Source of the DNA: Ruegeria atlantica | Lineage (GTDB): Bacteria; Pseudomonadota; Alphaproteobacteria; Rhodobacterales; Rhodobacteraceae | DNA length: 64,000 bases | Direction: 5' to 3' | Assembly (NCBI RefSeq): GCF_013032005.1 | Contig: NZ_WQBE01000010.1 | Span: forward strand, 84,846 to 148,845 | Shown here: piece by piece, positions 1 to 8,680 of the stretch | Layout: every line of letters begins with the position of its first letter | How positions within the stretch are numbered: position 1 is the stretch's first letter | Made by a program: the position numbers and the translations under genes | Notes under the pieces: model-generated | Told to the model about the DNA's origin: nothing | Seen by the model: the letters and a program-made list of their open reading frames with translations, nothing else | The model's database searches: none

Positions 1-2
1 GC

Positions 3-308
3 CATGGTCAGAACCTGCTGGAAATCGCCCGGGAGTCGCTGCAGGCCAATATTGGTGCCGGAAATAGCAAGCTGATCAACCTCATGGTCATCAATGCAGT
101 GGGGATTGTGGAGAGAGAACTCGCGTCGCGTGAACAACTGACCCATTGCAGCGAAAACATCGCCAAAGCGTCTGGAAACCTGTCAAATTCCGAACTCTGC
201 TCCAGCATTCGAGCCGGACAGTTCGATGGCGACCGGCACCTGTATGAAGCGCTTCACGAAAGTACGATGCTAAATGCCCGGATCTTCAAGCCTCCGTCCA
301 CGAAATAG
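3..308 (+). CDS. DUF6285 protein, C-terminal part
   Basis: The frame is open from the left edge of the window, so only the last 101 residues are seen. The N-terminal residues seen (HGQNLLEIAR), the middle VINAVGIVERELASRE and the tail with IRAGQFD and ARIFKPP match my memory of DUF6285, a small all-helical family found next to acyl-CoA dehydrogenases and aminoglycoside-phosphotransferase-like kinases in alphaproteobacterial acyl-CoA operons. The biochemical role of the family is not known. Its position just upstream of beta-oxidation genes on the same strand fits that context. Assignment is from motif memory only. Confidence 0.6.
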   Translation, partial: HGQNLLEIARESLQANIGAGNSKLINLMVINAVGIVERELASREQLTHCSENIAKASGNLSNSELCSSIRAGQFDGDRHLYEALHESTMLNARIFKPPSTK

Positions 309-357
309 GGTCAGGCGATGTCGCAAGGCACGGCGGTCATCGGTCGACGAAATCGTA

Positions 358-379
358 AATACGTTCACATATGCGTATT
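358..379. promoter_or_regulatory. Imperfect palindrome upstream of the metallo-hydrolase gene
   Basis: AATACG at 358-363 is mirrored by CGTATT at 374-379 around a 10-base centre. It lies in the 234-base gap between the DUF6285 end and the metallo-hydrolase start, about 165 bases before that start. It could be an operator for the downstream fatty-acid genes. There is no direct evidence for which protein binds it. Confidence 0.25.
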
Positions 380-542
380 AGTCCAATTCAAACCCTAATT
401 TCATTGAGATTTAATTCTCCGAAGTTAATCTAACCATTGAACGTGTGGGTAACCCCGGGAACAACCGCGTTTGCCTACACGGACTAACTCATGATCATCG
501 CTTAGTTGAAAGTTGCTGGTCACATTATTCAAGGAATGGAAG

Positions 543-1283
543 ATGTCGCAATCCGAAGGAATTAAACTTTTTGCAATCAATGCTGGCACAGCCGCGCTCC
601 CTGACTTTGGTGCATTTTCGGACATAGGCTATTTTGACGGAGTATCACATGAAGTGCGCGTCCCCAGTTACCTTATTATGCATCCGAAAGGTAACATGAT
701 CTGGGAAGCCGGCAATGGCACTGATCAGGATTTTGGCTTTATGCAGTTGAAGGCAAATCCAATTGCCCCTCAGCTGGAAAAAATTGGCCTCACTCCGAAG
801 GACATCGACTATCTGGCCTTCTCGCATCTGCATATCGACCACATCGGAGAAGCGAACACTTTCAAAGACTCAACCTGGATCATGAACACGACCGAGTGGG
901 AAACCATGAAGGATGATCTCGGTGAAAAGGCGTTGGTTGCCGACTATGAAACCGCTGAAAAAGTTGAGATCCAGGGCGATCACGATGTATTTGGCGATGG
1001 CACGGTGCAAATTTTGTTTACCCCTGGTCACACACATGGGCACCAGTCCTTGCTATTGCGCTTGCAGAACGCCGGCAATGTCATTCTTTGCGGTGACGCG
1101 TTCCACCAGCGTGAAACTCGAACCGCTCGCTTGGTGCCCTCATTTAATACTAGCCGAGCCGATACGCTGGCCTCCATGGATCGGCTAGAAGGGATTGTTA
1201 AGTACCAGAACGCCCGTCTTGTCATCCAGCATGACAAGCGCGATTTTGCTGAACTGCCAGAGTTCCCTGCGTATCTGGACTAA
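543..1283 (+). CDS. MBL-fold hydrolase, AHL-lactonase-like
   Basis: This is a 246-residue metallo-beta-lactamase-fold protein. The dinuclear zinc site is complete: HLHIDH at residues 95-100 (H95, H97, D99, H100), GHTHGH around 163-167, GDAF with D185, and a late QHD near 236. The HxHxDH form with this spacing is that of N-acyl-homoserine lactonases (AiiA/AttM class) and related lactonases. ATG 543 is chosen over an in-frame ATG at 513 because AAGGA at 531-535 sits 7 bases before it. There is no signal peptide, so it should be cytoplasmic. The next genes are beta-oxidation enzymes, so the substrate could be an AHL, another lactone or an acyl thioester. Fold confidence is high, substrate uncertain. 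Confidence 0.8.
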   Translation: MSQSEGIKLFAINAGTAALPDFGAFSDIGYFDGVSHEVRVPSYLIMHPKGNMIWEAGNGTDQDFGFMQLKANPIAPQLEKIGLTPKDIDYLAFSHLHIDHIGEANTFKDSTWIMNTTEWETMKDDLGEKALVADYETAEKVEIQGDHDVFGDGTVQILFTPGHTHGHQSLLLRLQNAGNVILCGDAFHQRETRTARLVPSFNTSRADTLASMDRLEGIVKYQNARLVIQHDKRDFAELPEFPAYLD

Positions 1284-1295
1284 GTCCCTCTCGAT

Positions 1296-1338
1296 GTCCG
1301 CCAGCTCCTCCTCCAAACTAGTCCTTGAGCTGGCGGAC
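1296..1338 (+). terminator. Hairpin between metallo-hydrolase and fadJ
   Basis: GTCCGCCAGCTC (1296-1307) pairs perfectly with GAGCTGGCGGAC (1327-1338) around a 19-base loop. No U-run follows, so it may be an attenuator or an RNA-processing stem rather than a simple Rho-independent terminator. It lies 13 bases after the metallo-hydrolase stop and about 100 bases before the fadJ start. Confidence 0.5.
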
Positions 1339-1436
1339 CCTCGAAAATCTAAAATGACGTGTCATCGTACCGTCGTCTTTTCCTTCGACCTCAACCAATT
1401 GAGCCTTTGTTGCCTTCACAGCAAAGCGGAGACGTT

Positions 1437-3569
1437 ATGCCTGAACTTATTTCCTATGAGCTTGTCCAAGACGATGCATTGTGCGTCGCGGTTCTCACTG
1501 TCAACAATCCCCCCGTCAACGCGCTGTCTCACGGCATTCGGGTCGGATTGGTGAACACGATTAGCCGTTTTTCAGAGGATGCGCAGGCCGACATAGCGGT
1601 TTTGGTTGGAGCTGGTCGCACTTTTGTTGCTGGTGCCGATATCAAGGAATTTGGTGAACCGTTGCAAGCGCCCGATCTGGAAGAGGTCAACGCGGCGCTG
1701 GATGGTCTGCAAAAGCCAATCGTCTGCGTATTACACGGCACCGCGCTTGGAGGCGGCTTGGAATTGGCACTGTCTTGCCACTACCGCGTTGCACTGGCGA
1801 CATCACGCGTTGGCCTACCCGAAGTACACCTTGGTCTCATTCCGGGTGCAGGTGGAACGCAACGCCTGCCCCGCCTAACCGGGATCGCCGCAGCTGCAGA
1901 CATCATTTCCAGTGGACGTCAGGTGCCCGCTGCAGAAGCGCTGGAACTTGGCATCATTGACGAAATCGCTGTTGGTTCGAATCCAGAAGTCGCTGGCATC
2001 GCATTTGCCAAAACGCTGGTGACCGAGGGGCGGTCGCTACGCAGAACATGCGATCAAACGGACAAAATAGAACGGGACCACGAGAACTCAGACCTGTTTC
2101 GAGAACTCATCGAAACAGCACGCCGAAACGCAAAAGGCCAGCAATCGCCAGTTACGTCTGTTGAATCTGTGATTGCCGCTGCATCACTGCCATTTGAGCA
2201 AGGACTGATACAAGAACGACGGATTTTTGATGCGCTTGTGGAAACGGATCAAAGCAAAGCCTTGATCCACGCATTTTTTGCTGAACGCGAAGTTGGCAAA
2301 ATCCCAGAACTGGCCACAGGAAAAGCCCGCGACCTGAACGAAGCTGCCATCATTGGCGGCGGCACAATGGGCTCAGGCATCGCGATGGCCCTGCTCACAG
2401 CCGGGTTCAAAGTCCGTATGCTGGAACGCGATCAAGATGGCGCAGAACGTGGCAAGACGAATGTCCATTCGCTTCTCGATGGGGCACTGAAACGGGGCAA
2501 AATCAACGCCGAACAACACACGAACCTGAGCAATATTGCCTTCAGCGTGACAACGGACGTTTCCAACCTAAGCGACGCCGATATCATCATTGAGGCAGCG
2601 TTTGAAGACATGGACATCAAGAAGACCCTATTCCGGCAATTGGATGCACACGCCAAGCCTGACGCGATCCTTGCCAGCAATACGTCATTCCTGGACATTG
2701 ATGAAATCGCATCGGTGACGTCCCGACCCGAAAACGTCTTGGGACTGCACTTCTTCTCTCCGGCCCACATCATGAAGTTGCTGGAGATTGTCGTTGGCAA
2801 GCAAACGAGTCCGGATGTTGTGGCTACCGGGTTCGCCCTGGCAAAACGTTTAAAGAAAGTTGGTGTCCGCGCTGGTGTCTGCGACGGATTCATCGGTAAC
2901 CGCATCCTTGATAATTACTTGAACCTTGTCACCAATCTGGTTGAAGACGGCACCAGCCCCTACGATATCGACGCGGCGGTCACATCACTTGGCTTCCCCA
3001 TGGGTCCGCATCAGATGCTGGACCTTGCTGGACTGGACATTGTCTATGCCAACCGTCGACGCAAATTGGCCGCGGGGTGGGTCGGACGATACTCAGCCGA
3101 CTATTTGGACCGGATCACACAACAGGAGCGGCTGGGACAAAAAACCGGGCGCGGGGTCTATATCTACGCCGACGGCGACCGATCCGGGCAACCAGACAAA
3201 GAGGTTATATCAATCCTCGCTGACATTCAGGCCAAAAAAGACATCGCTCCGCGATCCCTTCGGGCAGAAGGCATCCGGAAGCGATTCATGGCCGCCATGA
3301 TCAACGAAGGGGCTCGCATCCTCGAAGAGGGCATCGCCCTGCGTCCGCTGGATATCGATATGACGATGATTTTCGGGTTCGGGTTCCCGCGTTGGCGCGG
3401 TGGGCCGATGAAATATGCCGACCTGATGGGGCTGGATGCGGTTTTGGCTGACATCCGCCGCTTCGAAGAAGAAGACCCCGATTTCTGGTCGCCAGCCAAA
3501 CTGCTCGTTGATTTGGCGGAGCGTGGGCAAAACTTTGACTCGCTCAACAAACCTTCCCAGACCAAGTAA
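1437..3569 (+). CDS. fadJ: FadJ-type enoyl-CoA hydratase / 3-hydroxyacyl-CoA dehydrogenase
   Basis: This 710-residue multifunctional beta-oxidation enzyme hydrates 2-enoyl-CoA and oxidises the 3-hydroxyacyl-CoA with NAD+. The N-terminal crotonase domain shows AGADIKEFG (about 65-73) and ALGGGLELALS (about 103-113). The NAD-binding Rossmann motif IIGGGTMGSGIA starts near residue 303, and LGLHFFSPAHIMKLLEIV near 436 carries the dehydrogenase His. A C-terminal 3HCDH repeat with FGFGFPRWRGGPM follows. The start is ATG 1437 behind AGCGGAG; earlier in-frame starts (GTG 1359) add a low-complexity leader unlike the family. The length matches FadJ/FadB alpha subunits. The thiolase that supplies the last step begins 11 bases after its stop. 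Confidence 0.93.
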   Translation: MPELISYELVQDDALCVAVLTVNNPPVNALSHGIRVGLVNTISRFSEDAQADIAVLVGAGRTFVAGADIKEFGEPLQAPDLEEVNAALDGLQKPIVCVLHGTALGGGLELALSCHYRVALATSRVGLPEVHLGLIPGAGGTQRLPRLTGIAAAADIISSGRQVPAAEALELGIIDEIAVGSNPEVAGIAFAKTLVTEGRSLRRTCDQTDKIERDHENSDLFRELIETARRNAKGQQSPVTSVESVIAAASLPFEQGLIQERRIFDALVETDQSKALIHAFFAEREVGKIPELATGKARDLNEAAIIGGGTMGSGIAMALLTAGFKVRMLERDQDGAERGKTNVHSLLDGALKRGKINAEQHTNLSNIAFSVTTDVSNLSDADIIIEAAFEDMDIKKTLFRQLDAHAKPDAILASNTSFLDIDEIASVTSRPENVLGLHFFSPAHIMKLLEIVVGKQTSPDVVATGFALAKRLKKVGVRAGVCDGFIGNRILDNYLNLVTNLVEDGTSPYDIDAAVTSLGFPMGPHQMLDLAGLDIVYANRRRKLAAGWVGRYSADYLDRITQQERLGQKTGRGVYIYADGDRSGQPDKEVISILADIQAKKDIAPRSLRAEGIRKRFMAAMINEGARILEEGIALRPLDIDMTMIFGFGFPRWRGGPMKYADLMGLDAVLADIRRFEEEDPDFWSPAKLLVDLAERGQNFDSLNKPSQTK

Positions 3570-3580
3570 AGGATACCAAG

Positions 3581-4762
3581 ATGCGTGAAGCTGTCATCGT
3601 TTCAACCGCCCGAACGGCATTGACCAAGGCCTTCAGAGGTGGATTGAACATCACCCATGGCGCAGACTTCGGCGGTGCCGCTGCCGCGGCTGCCGTTGAA
3701 CGTTCCGGAATAGACCCGAACCTGCTTGAAGATGCCATTTTTGGCTGCGGTCTGCCCGAGAACGTAACGGGCGGAAACATCGGTCGCCAAATCGCCATTC
3801 GGGCTGGCCTGCCGGTCACAACTGCTGGTATGACGGTAAATCGCTACTGTTCATCCGGATTGCAGGCCATTGCTCTGGCCGCCAACAGCATCATTCAAGA
3901 CGGTGCACCTGCAATGTTGGCTGGCGGGTTGGAATCCATTACCAAGGCTCAGGGTAAACGGGATCTCTACAGTCACCGCAGCCAATGGATCGCAGACAAC
4001 AAGCCCGCGATCTATATGAGCATGATCGAAACCGCTGACAATGTTGCTGAGCGCTATGGGATCAGCCGGCTTGATCAGGATTTATATTCATTGGCCTCTC
4101 AGCAAAAAACAGCCGCTGCGCAAGAAGCTGGAAGATACAGGGACGAGATCATTTCATATGACACTGTCATGGAGGTGAAAGACCGTGAAACCGGGGAGGT
4201 GTCGCTGAAGGAAGTCACCCTAAGCAAAGATGAAAGCAACCGCCCGAATACCACCTTGGAAGGCCTGCAAAGCCTTAAGCCAATTTTCGGGCCTGACAAA
4301 TTCATCACTGCCGGAAACGCTTCACAGTTGTCCGATGGTGCGTCCGCCTGCGTTTTGATGGAAGGCAAAGAAGCCGAGAGACAGAATATCGAGCCCATGG
4401 GTGCCTTCCGTGGATTTGCAATCGCAGGATGCGAACCAGACGAAATGGGTATTGGGCCAGTTTATGCTGTGCCGCGTCTGTTGGAGCGTGCAGGATTGAA
4501 AATGGACGACATCGGCCTCTGGGAATTGAACGAAGCCTTTGCGAGTCAGGTGCTCTATTGCCGCGACAAGCTTGGCATTCCCGACGAGATCATGAACGTT
4601 AACGGTGGTTCAATCTCAATCGGCCACCCCTATGGCGCAACGGGTGCACGACAGGTTGGCCACGTACTCTATGAAGGCAAGCGGCGTAATGCGAAATATG
4701 CGGTCGTGACTATGTGCATCGGCGGCGGCCAGGGTGCTGCAGGATTGATCGAAATTTACTAA
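3581..4762 (+). CDS. Acetyl-CoA acyltransferase (thiolase)
   Basis: This 393-residue thiolase cleaves 3-ketoacyl-CoA to acetyl-CoA plus a shortened acyl-CoA. The nucleophilic Cys is C90 in NRYCSSGLQA. The catalytic His lies in GHPYGATGAR near 348 and the second Cys in CIGGGQGA near 377, which is the complete catalytic set. Length is typical of FadA/AtoB-type thiolases. It follows fadJ by 11 bases on the same strand, so the two form the alpha/beta pair of a beta-oxidation complex. The motifs do not separate degradative (FadA) from biosynthetic (AtoB) use, but the neighbour favours degradation. Confidence 0.92.
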   Translation: MREAVIVSTARTALTKAFRGGLNITHGADFGGAAAAAAVERSGIDPNLLEDAIFGCGLPENVTGGNIGRQIAIRAGLPVTTAGMTVNRYCSSGLQAIALAANSIIQDGAPAMLAGGLESITKAQGKRDLYSHRSQWIADNKPAIYMSMIETADNVAERYGISRLDQDLYSLASQQKTAAAQEAGRYRDEIISYDTVMEVKDRETGEVSLKEVTLSKDESNRPNTTLEGLQSLKPIFGPDKFITAGNASQLSDGASACVLMEGKEAERQNIEPMGAFRGFAIAGCEPDEMGIGPVYAVPRLLERAGLKMDDIGLWELNEAFASQVLYCRDKLGIPDEIMNVNGGSISIGHPYGATGARQVGHVLYEGKRRNAKYAVVTMCIGGGQGAAGLIEIY

Positions 4763-4774
4763 CTCTGCTAATTC

Positions 4775-4803
4775 AGTTTTGCCAGAGATCATCTGGCAAA
4801 ACT
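4775..4803 (+). terminator. Rho-independent terminator after the thiolase gene
   Basis: A perfect 12-base stem (AGTTTTGCCAGA at 4775-4786, TCTGGCAAAACT at 4792-4803) with a 5-base loop begins 12 bases after the thiolase stop. A T-rich stretch (CTCTTTCTTC) follows. It ends the fadJ-thiolase transcript. Confidence 0.8.
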
Positions 4804-5098
4804 CAACTCTTTCTTCGTTACGCTTTTTATTGACGCCTTCAACAATACTATTCAGACAATTTTAAATTATGGACATAAAACGGCCAAGCAACTTCAGTGA
4901 GCGTAACGAAAAGAAATGCGCAGCCTGGCCTTTCCAAGAGGGTTTATTGTCGGACAGCAGGCGAGAGGTTCATCTGTTCACGGACTACCGTTGGAATGAT
5001 GGCTCGGTGAGCCGCCGCTGGCATGTTGATCCTGAATACTATGATGCTGGCCTTGCCGTCCTTCGTCCGGTCTCCCTGAAGGAATCCGGCGCTCCGGG
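4804..5098. other. Uncertain stretch, no supported gene
   Basis: A 78-codon frame on + (4869-5105) and a 79-codon frame on - (4944-5183) overlap antiparallel here. Neither has a convincing ribosome binding site or a recognisable family, so no gene is called. The sequence may be the decayed 3' continuation of the minus-strand gene that ends at 5099. Confidence 0.3.
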
Positions 5099-5524
5099 TC
5101 AGTAGGAAAACCACTCCGAGTGGCCCATGTTGCCCTCGTAGTCGCCGTATTCCACCAGGATGCTGCGGGCGTAGAAGTGCCAAAGCCGTCCACTGGTCGG
5201 ATAGGCGAGCTCCTGACCGCTTTCCGAGACGAATGTCGTGGGCCAGGGCGTGTGGGAGCCGTAGACCCGCTGGATGTAACGGCAGGTCCGGTTCTCACGA
5301 TCGCAGGAGCGGATCGACCAGTCCCACTGACGCGGCTCGTCGCGCGACTCGTAGGAGCGTCCGGTAAACCAGATCACATGAGTGCGGTTTAGCCATTCGT
5401 ATTCCGGCAGGTTGGTGTCGAGTTCGCCCTCCCCGCCGGGTCCACCCAGCTCGACCGGCACTTGGGTAAAGGTGCAGACCCCGAAGGGCGGCAGGCTCGG
5501 CCAGGGGCTGATGCGCCGGATCAT
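5099..5524 (-). CDS. Unrecognised 141-residue protein
   Basis: No family is recognised. The protein is rich in aromatic and charged residues (for example WFTGRSYESRDEPRQWDWS and LWHFYARSILVEYGDYEG), with two Cys in RSCDRENRTC, and has no signal peptide or membrane segment. Its ATG overlaps the TGA of the upstream decayed ATPase frame as ATGA (5521-5524), the usual sign of translational coupling, so the two were probably an operon. The frame also stays open upstream of the ATG, so a longer or truncated original protein cannot be excluded. Function unknown. Confidence 0.4.
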   Translation of the reverse strand: MIRRISPWPSLPPFGVCTFTQVPVELGGPGGEGELDTNLPEYEWLNRTHVIWFTGRSYESRDEPRQWDWSIRSCDRENRTCRYIQRVYGSHTPWPTTFVSESGQELAYPTSGRLWHFYARSILVEYGDYEGNMGHSEWFSY

Positions 5525-6014
5525 GGTGCGATAGGCCCGCGCGCAGACAGCGCTTGAGGGGAAGCCGCCTTGACGGTTTCTGCGTGTTTGCCAGCTAGTG
5601 CGGCGTCAAATGCAGAACGCAAAGCCTCCGCTCCGCCTTTGTAATGCTCAAGGCAATAGCAGAGGTCATGCGCATCTTTGAGTTCAGCGCGATGATCGAA
5701 GTTGTCGCATCCGCTTCCGTTATCGCTGAGAGCTTCGCAAAACCTTTAGTGTCCACCTTGGATGAAAAAGTTCTCAATACCGGCGAAACAGCATCTTCAA
5801 TGGCAGTTTCCCACGTCTGTCTTAGGCTGTCGATCAACCCTCTTGCAATGACCAACCAGACTGTACTGTCCGGATCATTTTCATACTGAACACGGCAATT
5901 CTCAAGGTGCTTGCGCAGCATCAGGAACTTTGAGCTCTTCACGGTCGTTCTCTGCGCGTCAATCGAATGGCTGCTAATCAATGGGTCAGCTAGAAATTCA
6001 CAAATTCCAGAGTC
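5521..6014 (-). pseudogene. C-terminal tail of an AAA/SMC-like ATPase, frameshifted
   Basis: The first frame (open from 6014) contains KSSKFLMLRKHLENC and then SLRQTWETAIEDAVSPVLRT and KLSAITEADA. A -1 shift near 5695-5712 moves into a second frame that reads FDHRAELKDAHDLCYCLEHY and then GGAEALRSAFDAALAGKH before stopping at 5521. Together they give a continuous helical tail like that of AAA_13/RloC-type ATPases of defence systems, where an LRETWERAVEE motif is followed by TEAD. The 5' end lacks the P-loop half and there is no start codon, so this is a truncated and frameshifted relic. Family placement is from memory and tentative. Confidence 0.45.
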
Positions 6015-6843
6015 TCAATAACTAGAAACACTAAGTATTTGATTTTGTTGCAACCGCAGTCTCAGCAATTAGGTGATCCGACACAACTTGTCGGAGTACG
6101 CTAATAATGAGACCGAATTATTGAAACTGAGAATGGAAAGATCTAAAAACCTTGCAGTTTCCACGATGCCTTCAAGCGACACACACGGGGTCTTGAAGTG
6201 TCTAAAGATGTTCGGAATCTTTGCCCCGTTGGGCGACTCCTGTGCATTGCTAAGGCTGTGGTTACTAGTGTTGCGCCTGCGGCGAACGTCAACTCTGTGG
6301 CCTTCCAACTTGTCCGGGCGACCTAAGATGAATGTCGGCTACTTCCGCACAGCGGACGCTGGGCACCGCTGATCCGCCTCAAGCTTGATAGAAGCTGTCA
6401 GATGACGGCTCTGAGCCTACAGGCGTCCTTCGGGCTCGAGCCGGGCAACCCAGCACCGCTTGCCAGTCATCGACACGGCGGGCTTCAAGTTCTTTGTGGA
6501 GATCGACCGGGATTCGGTGGGGTCAGGAGCTCATGCGCGCGATATTAGACATGCGGAAGGAAGCGGCAAGTGCTCCTTATTGTGAACTTTTGAATGTCTA
6601 GTTTGAGTCCAGAGCTACCACGCAAAGTCATGCTGCACTTGCGTTCGGCGGTTGCAGGCAGCGCATTGATCCAAACGCACACTCATGCTTGAATTCAAGG
6701 GCAAGCCCAGCCAACTTTAAGCCTACCCAACATAATTCGGGAAATATTTGACATATATGGGAAATATAAGATGAAATTACTGTGAAGGTGACATAGTGCC
6801 TCCAGCCGAATAACATAACCTGAGAACATTTGGAGGGAAATTT
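6015..6843. other. Gene-poor stretch upstream of the M15 peptidase
   Basis: No coding frame is supported. A stretch at about 6320-6560 is more GC-rich and reads like worn coding DNA, but no family is recognisable. At the 3' end, GGGAAATAT occurs twice with a 20-base period (6739-6747 and 6759-6767) around a TTGACA (6748-6753). This may be the promoter and regulator site of the following peptidase gene. Confidence 0.4.
6739..6767 (+). promoter_or_regulatory. Direct repeat around a TTGACA box before the peptidase gene
   Basis: Two copies of GGGAAATAT start at 6739 and 6759, two helical turns apart, with TTGACA at 6748-6753 between them. No good -10 box lies at the ideal distance. The spacing suggests a dimeric activator or repressor site about 75 bases before the ATG at 6844. 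Confidence 0.35.
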
Positions 6844-8079
6844 ATGGACCAGAGAATAGTAAAAAAACTGGAAGCATATTCGCCAAATGACGAAACCCGG
6901 GAATTGACAGCGAAACTCTATGCCAGCCAAGACGACCCAAGAATGCCACCTGCTTCCGAAAGCGGCAATCGAGAGAGCAGAGATCGGACGGCTCCAGCAC
7001 TCAACGGTGGGTTCTCCCTTGTAGACGGCGGTTCAATTACGATAACGATTGATGTTCCCAGCAACCAGTGCAATCCCGCTCAGGCACAGCACAACGCGTC
7101 AGTTCTGCAGTTTGCTCAAGAACGAACGATGGGCTTAGTTCAAATCAGGGCAGCAGCGCTTTCAGTTAACGAGCAAAGCAAACATGGTGCCGCCCTCGAG
7201 GCAGCTATCCACCATTTCAATTCGACAGCGGTGGCTCATACGATTGAGTATTGGTTATGCCTGCCAAGTGGAGTGACCATTCAAGAGGAACAAGCAAAGT
7301 TTATTCAACACTATGCCTGGGCTTCTGAAGCTGCTCGCGCTGCACATGCTTGGTTATTCAACAACGCAGAGGAGCAATTGAGTTCGGTTTACGCCGAACT
7401 CCAAAATATCGATCGGGCTCGTCTCGATTTTGACCAGATGACCACAGGGAATCCAGGTCTCAAAGCACTGAATGCCGCGATTGAAAAAGCTAAGGATGAG
7501 CTTAATAAAGTTTTTGAGTTTGATTTTGGTAAGTGGAATGTGCCTCAGCACGACAATCGCGCCAAGGAATTTTGGGAGCGCGCGGCTTCGGTGTCTAAGC
7601 AGTTGGATGAAAAATCTTGGATATCTGAACTCGACAGATTAAGAGATGAGTACGCGCAGTATGGAATGTACGTTCCGCGTGAGCATCACTTTATCAAGGC
7701 AATCCCCGGCTTCCACCTTTGGATTCCCGAAACTTACAATAAAGGCGATTATTCATACTTTATTGCGAGCAACAGAATCGTTCTGGCCTTGGACAACATT
7801 TTTCAGTTGTTATCAAATCAAGGCCATTATTTTGGCTTCACCATTGAAAGTGGTTATCGGAACCCCAAACGAAATGTCGCCGTTGGGGGAGTTCCCAACA
7901 GTCGACATGCCTACGGCGATGCTGCGGATTTGAATGCGATTGACTACAATAACAACGGCGCTGTCGACAGCGAAGACCTGAAAAACCTCGAAACGCAGAT
8001 GAGAACGCAGAATTTTGATTTTGTTCAGCCGAAGACATATACCGTCCATGCAGAATACAAGCAGGGCTTAGGTTTTTGA
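6844..8079 (+). CDS. Peptidase M15-like protein with a long helical N-terminus
   Basis: The C-terminal third is a D-Ala-D-Ala carboxypeptidase/endolysin-type M15 domain. SGYRNPKRN starts near 336, SRHAYGDAADLN at 353-364 gives zinc ligands H355 and D362, and H402 in VHAEYK is the third ligand. A Ca-binding-like loop DYNNNGAVDSEDL (367-379) sits inside the domain. Residues 1-300 are mostly charged, helical and unrecognised. There is no signal peptide or membrane segment, so a direct cell-wall role needs another export route. ATG 6844 follows GGAGGG (6832-6837). The gene stands alone between decayed DNA and small minus-strand genes. Domain call good, biological role unknown. Confidence 0.65.
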   Translation: MDQRIVKKLEAYSPNDETRELTAKLYASQDDPRMPPASESGNRESRDRTAPALNGGFSLVDGGSITITIDVPSNQCNPAQAQHNASVLQFAQERTMGLVQIRAAALSVNEQSKHGAALEAAIHHFNSTAVAHTIEYWLCLPSGVTIQEEQAKFIQHYAWASEAARAAHAWLFNNAEEQLSSVYAELQNIDRARLDFDQMTTGNPGLKALNAAIEKAKDELNKVFEFDFGKWNVPQHDNRAKEFWERAASVSKQLDEKSWISELDRLRDEYAQYGMYVPREHHFIKAIPGFHLWIPETYNKGDYSYFIASNRIVLALDNIFQLLSNQGHYFGFTIESGYRNPKRNVAVGGVPNSRHAYGDAADLNAIDYNNNGAVDSEDLKNLETQMRTQNFDFVQPKTYTVHAEYKQGLGF

Positions 8080-8128
8080 GTGAGTGACAATCTCCAAGAA
8101 AAGTTGAGAATTAGGTTTTGAGGCCTCC

Positions 8129-8344
8129 TTATTGAGAACTCAGTGTCCAAACTCTGGGGTTCTGTCTAGCCTCATCCTTGAGGTGGACAGCATATATCGC
8201 GCATCCAAGGATCGCACAAAAAATCAGCAAGTTCATAGCCAAGGCCCTGACAACACCACGGCGGTAATTCCGCGCCTTCCACGTGCCCTTGAACTCACCC
8301 GGCTTGCGGGCTCTCGGGTTGGTATGTTCGAAGTCTTTTGCCAC
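8129..8344 (-). CDS. Small one-span membrane protein
   Basis: This 71-residue protein starts at a GTG. It has a basic N-terminal half (NPRARKPGEFKGTWKARNYRR) and one clear membrane segment (ALAMNLLIFCAILGCAIYAV, about 36-55). No family is recognised. The positive N-terminus suggests an N-in orientation. It is the last of three small minus-strand genes between 8.1 and 8.9 kb. Confidence 0.4.
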   Translation of the reverse strand: MAKDFEHTNPRARKPGEFKGTWKARNYRRGVVRALAMNLLIFCAILGCAIYAVHLKDEARQNPRVWTLSSQ

Positions 8345-8408
8345 GGATGCTCGTTATTGTTAACTGCGGGGCGGAACATTTTTTCAGCATCCGCCCACCA
8401 CAGATGTT

Positions 8409-8615
8409 TTATCTACCCAGCAGCTTCTTAAGCCCACCTAGTATGTCTGATTTCACAGCGATGGGGTCGATTTCGACCGAAAGCACCGAGTCACACATAG
8501 GGCAGCAGTGCGCTACAGCACGGAAACCATTGTTCATCTTGAACTTTTCTTTTGTTTCTATCGCCTGAAAATTCGTACTCATCAGCACTTTTTCACAATG
8601 GGGGCATTTCGCCAT
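8409..8615 (-). CDS. Small zinc-ribbon protein
   Basis: This 68-residue protein has CPHC at 4-7 and HCCPMC at 36-41, a typical four-Cys zinc ribbon, followed by a short tail LGGLKKLLGR. ATG 8615 (AKCPHC) is chosen because the longer in-frame start at 8672 adds an unrelated leader; GGAG lies about 11 bases upstream. It probably binds Zn and a nucleic acid or protein partner. It is grouped with two other small genes on the same strand; 65 bases separate it from the next one. Confidence 0.5.
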   Translation of the reverse strand: MAKCPHCEKVLMSTNFQAIETKEKFKMNNGFRAVAHCCPMCDSVLSVEIDPIAVKSDILGGLKKLLGR

Positions 8616-8680
8616 TGTAATTCTATCTCCAATTTTGCGGACCTGAGTGCAGATGAAACTGCACCCAAGCATCCTATCGA

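Noticed and set aside
4869..5183. Overlapping open frames on both strands, 78 and 79 codons
   Set aside because: No ribosome site, no family and antiparallel overlap; nothing decides between them.
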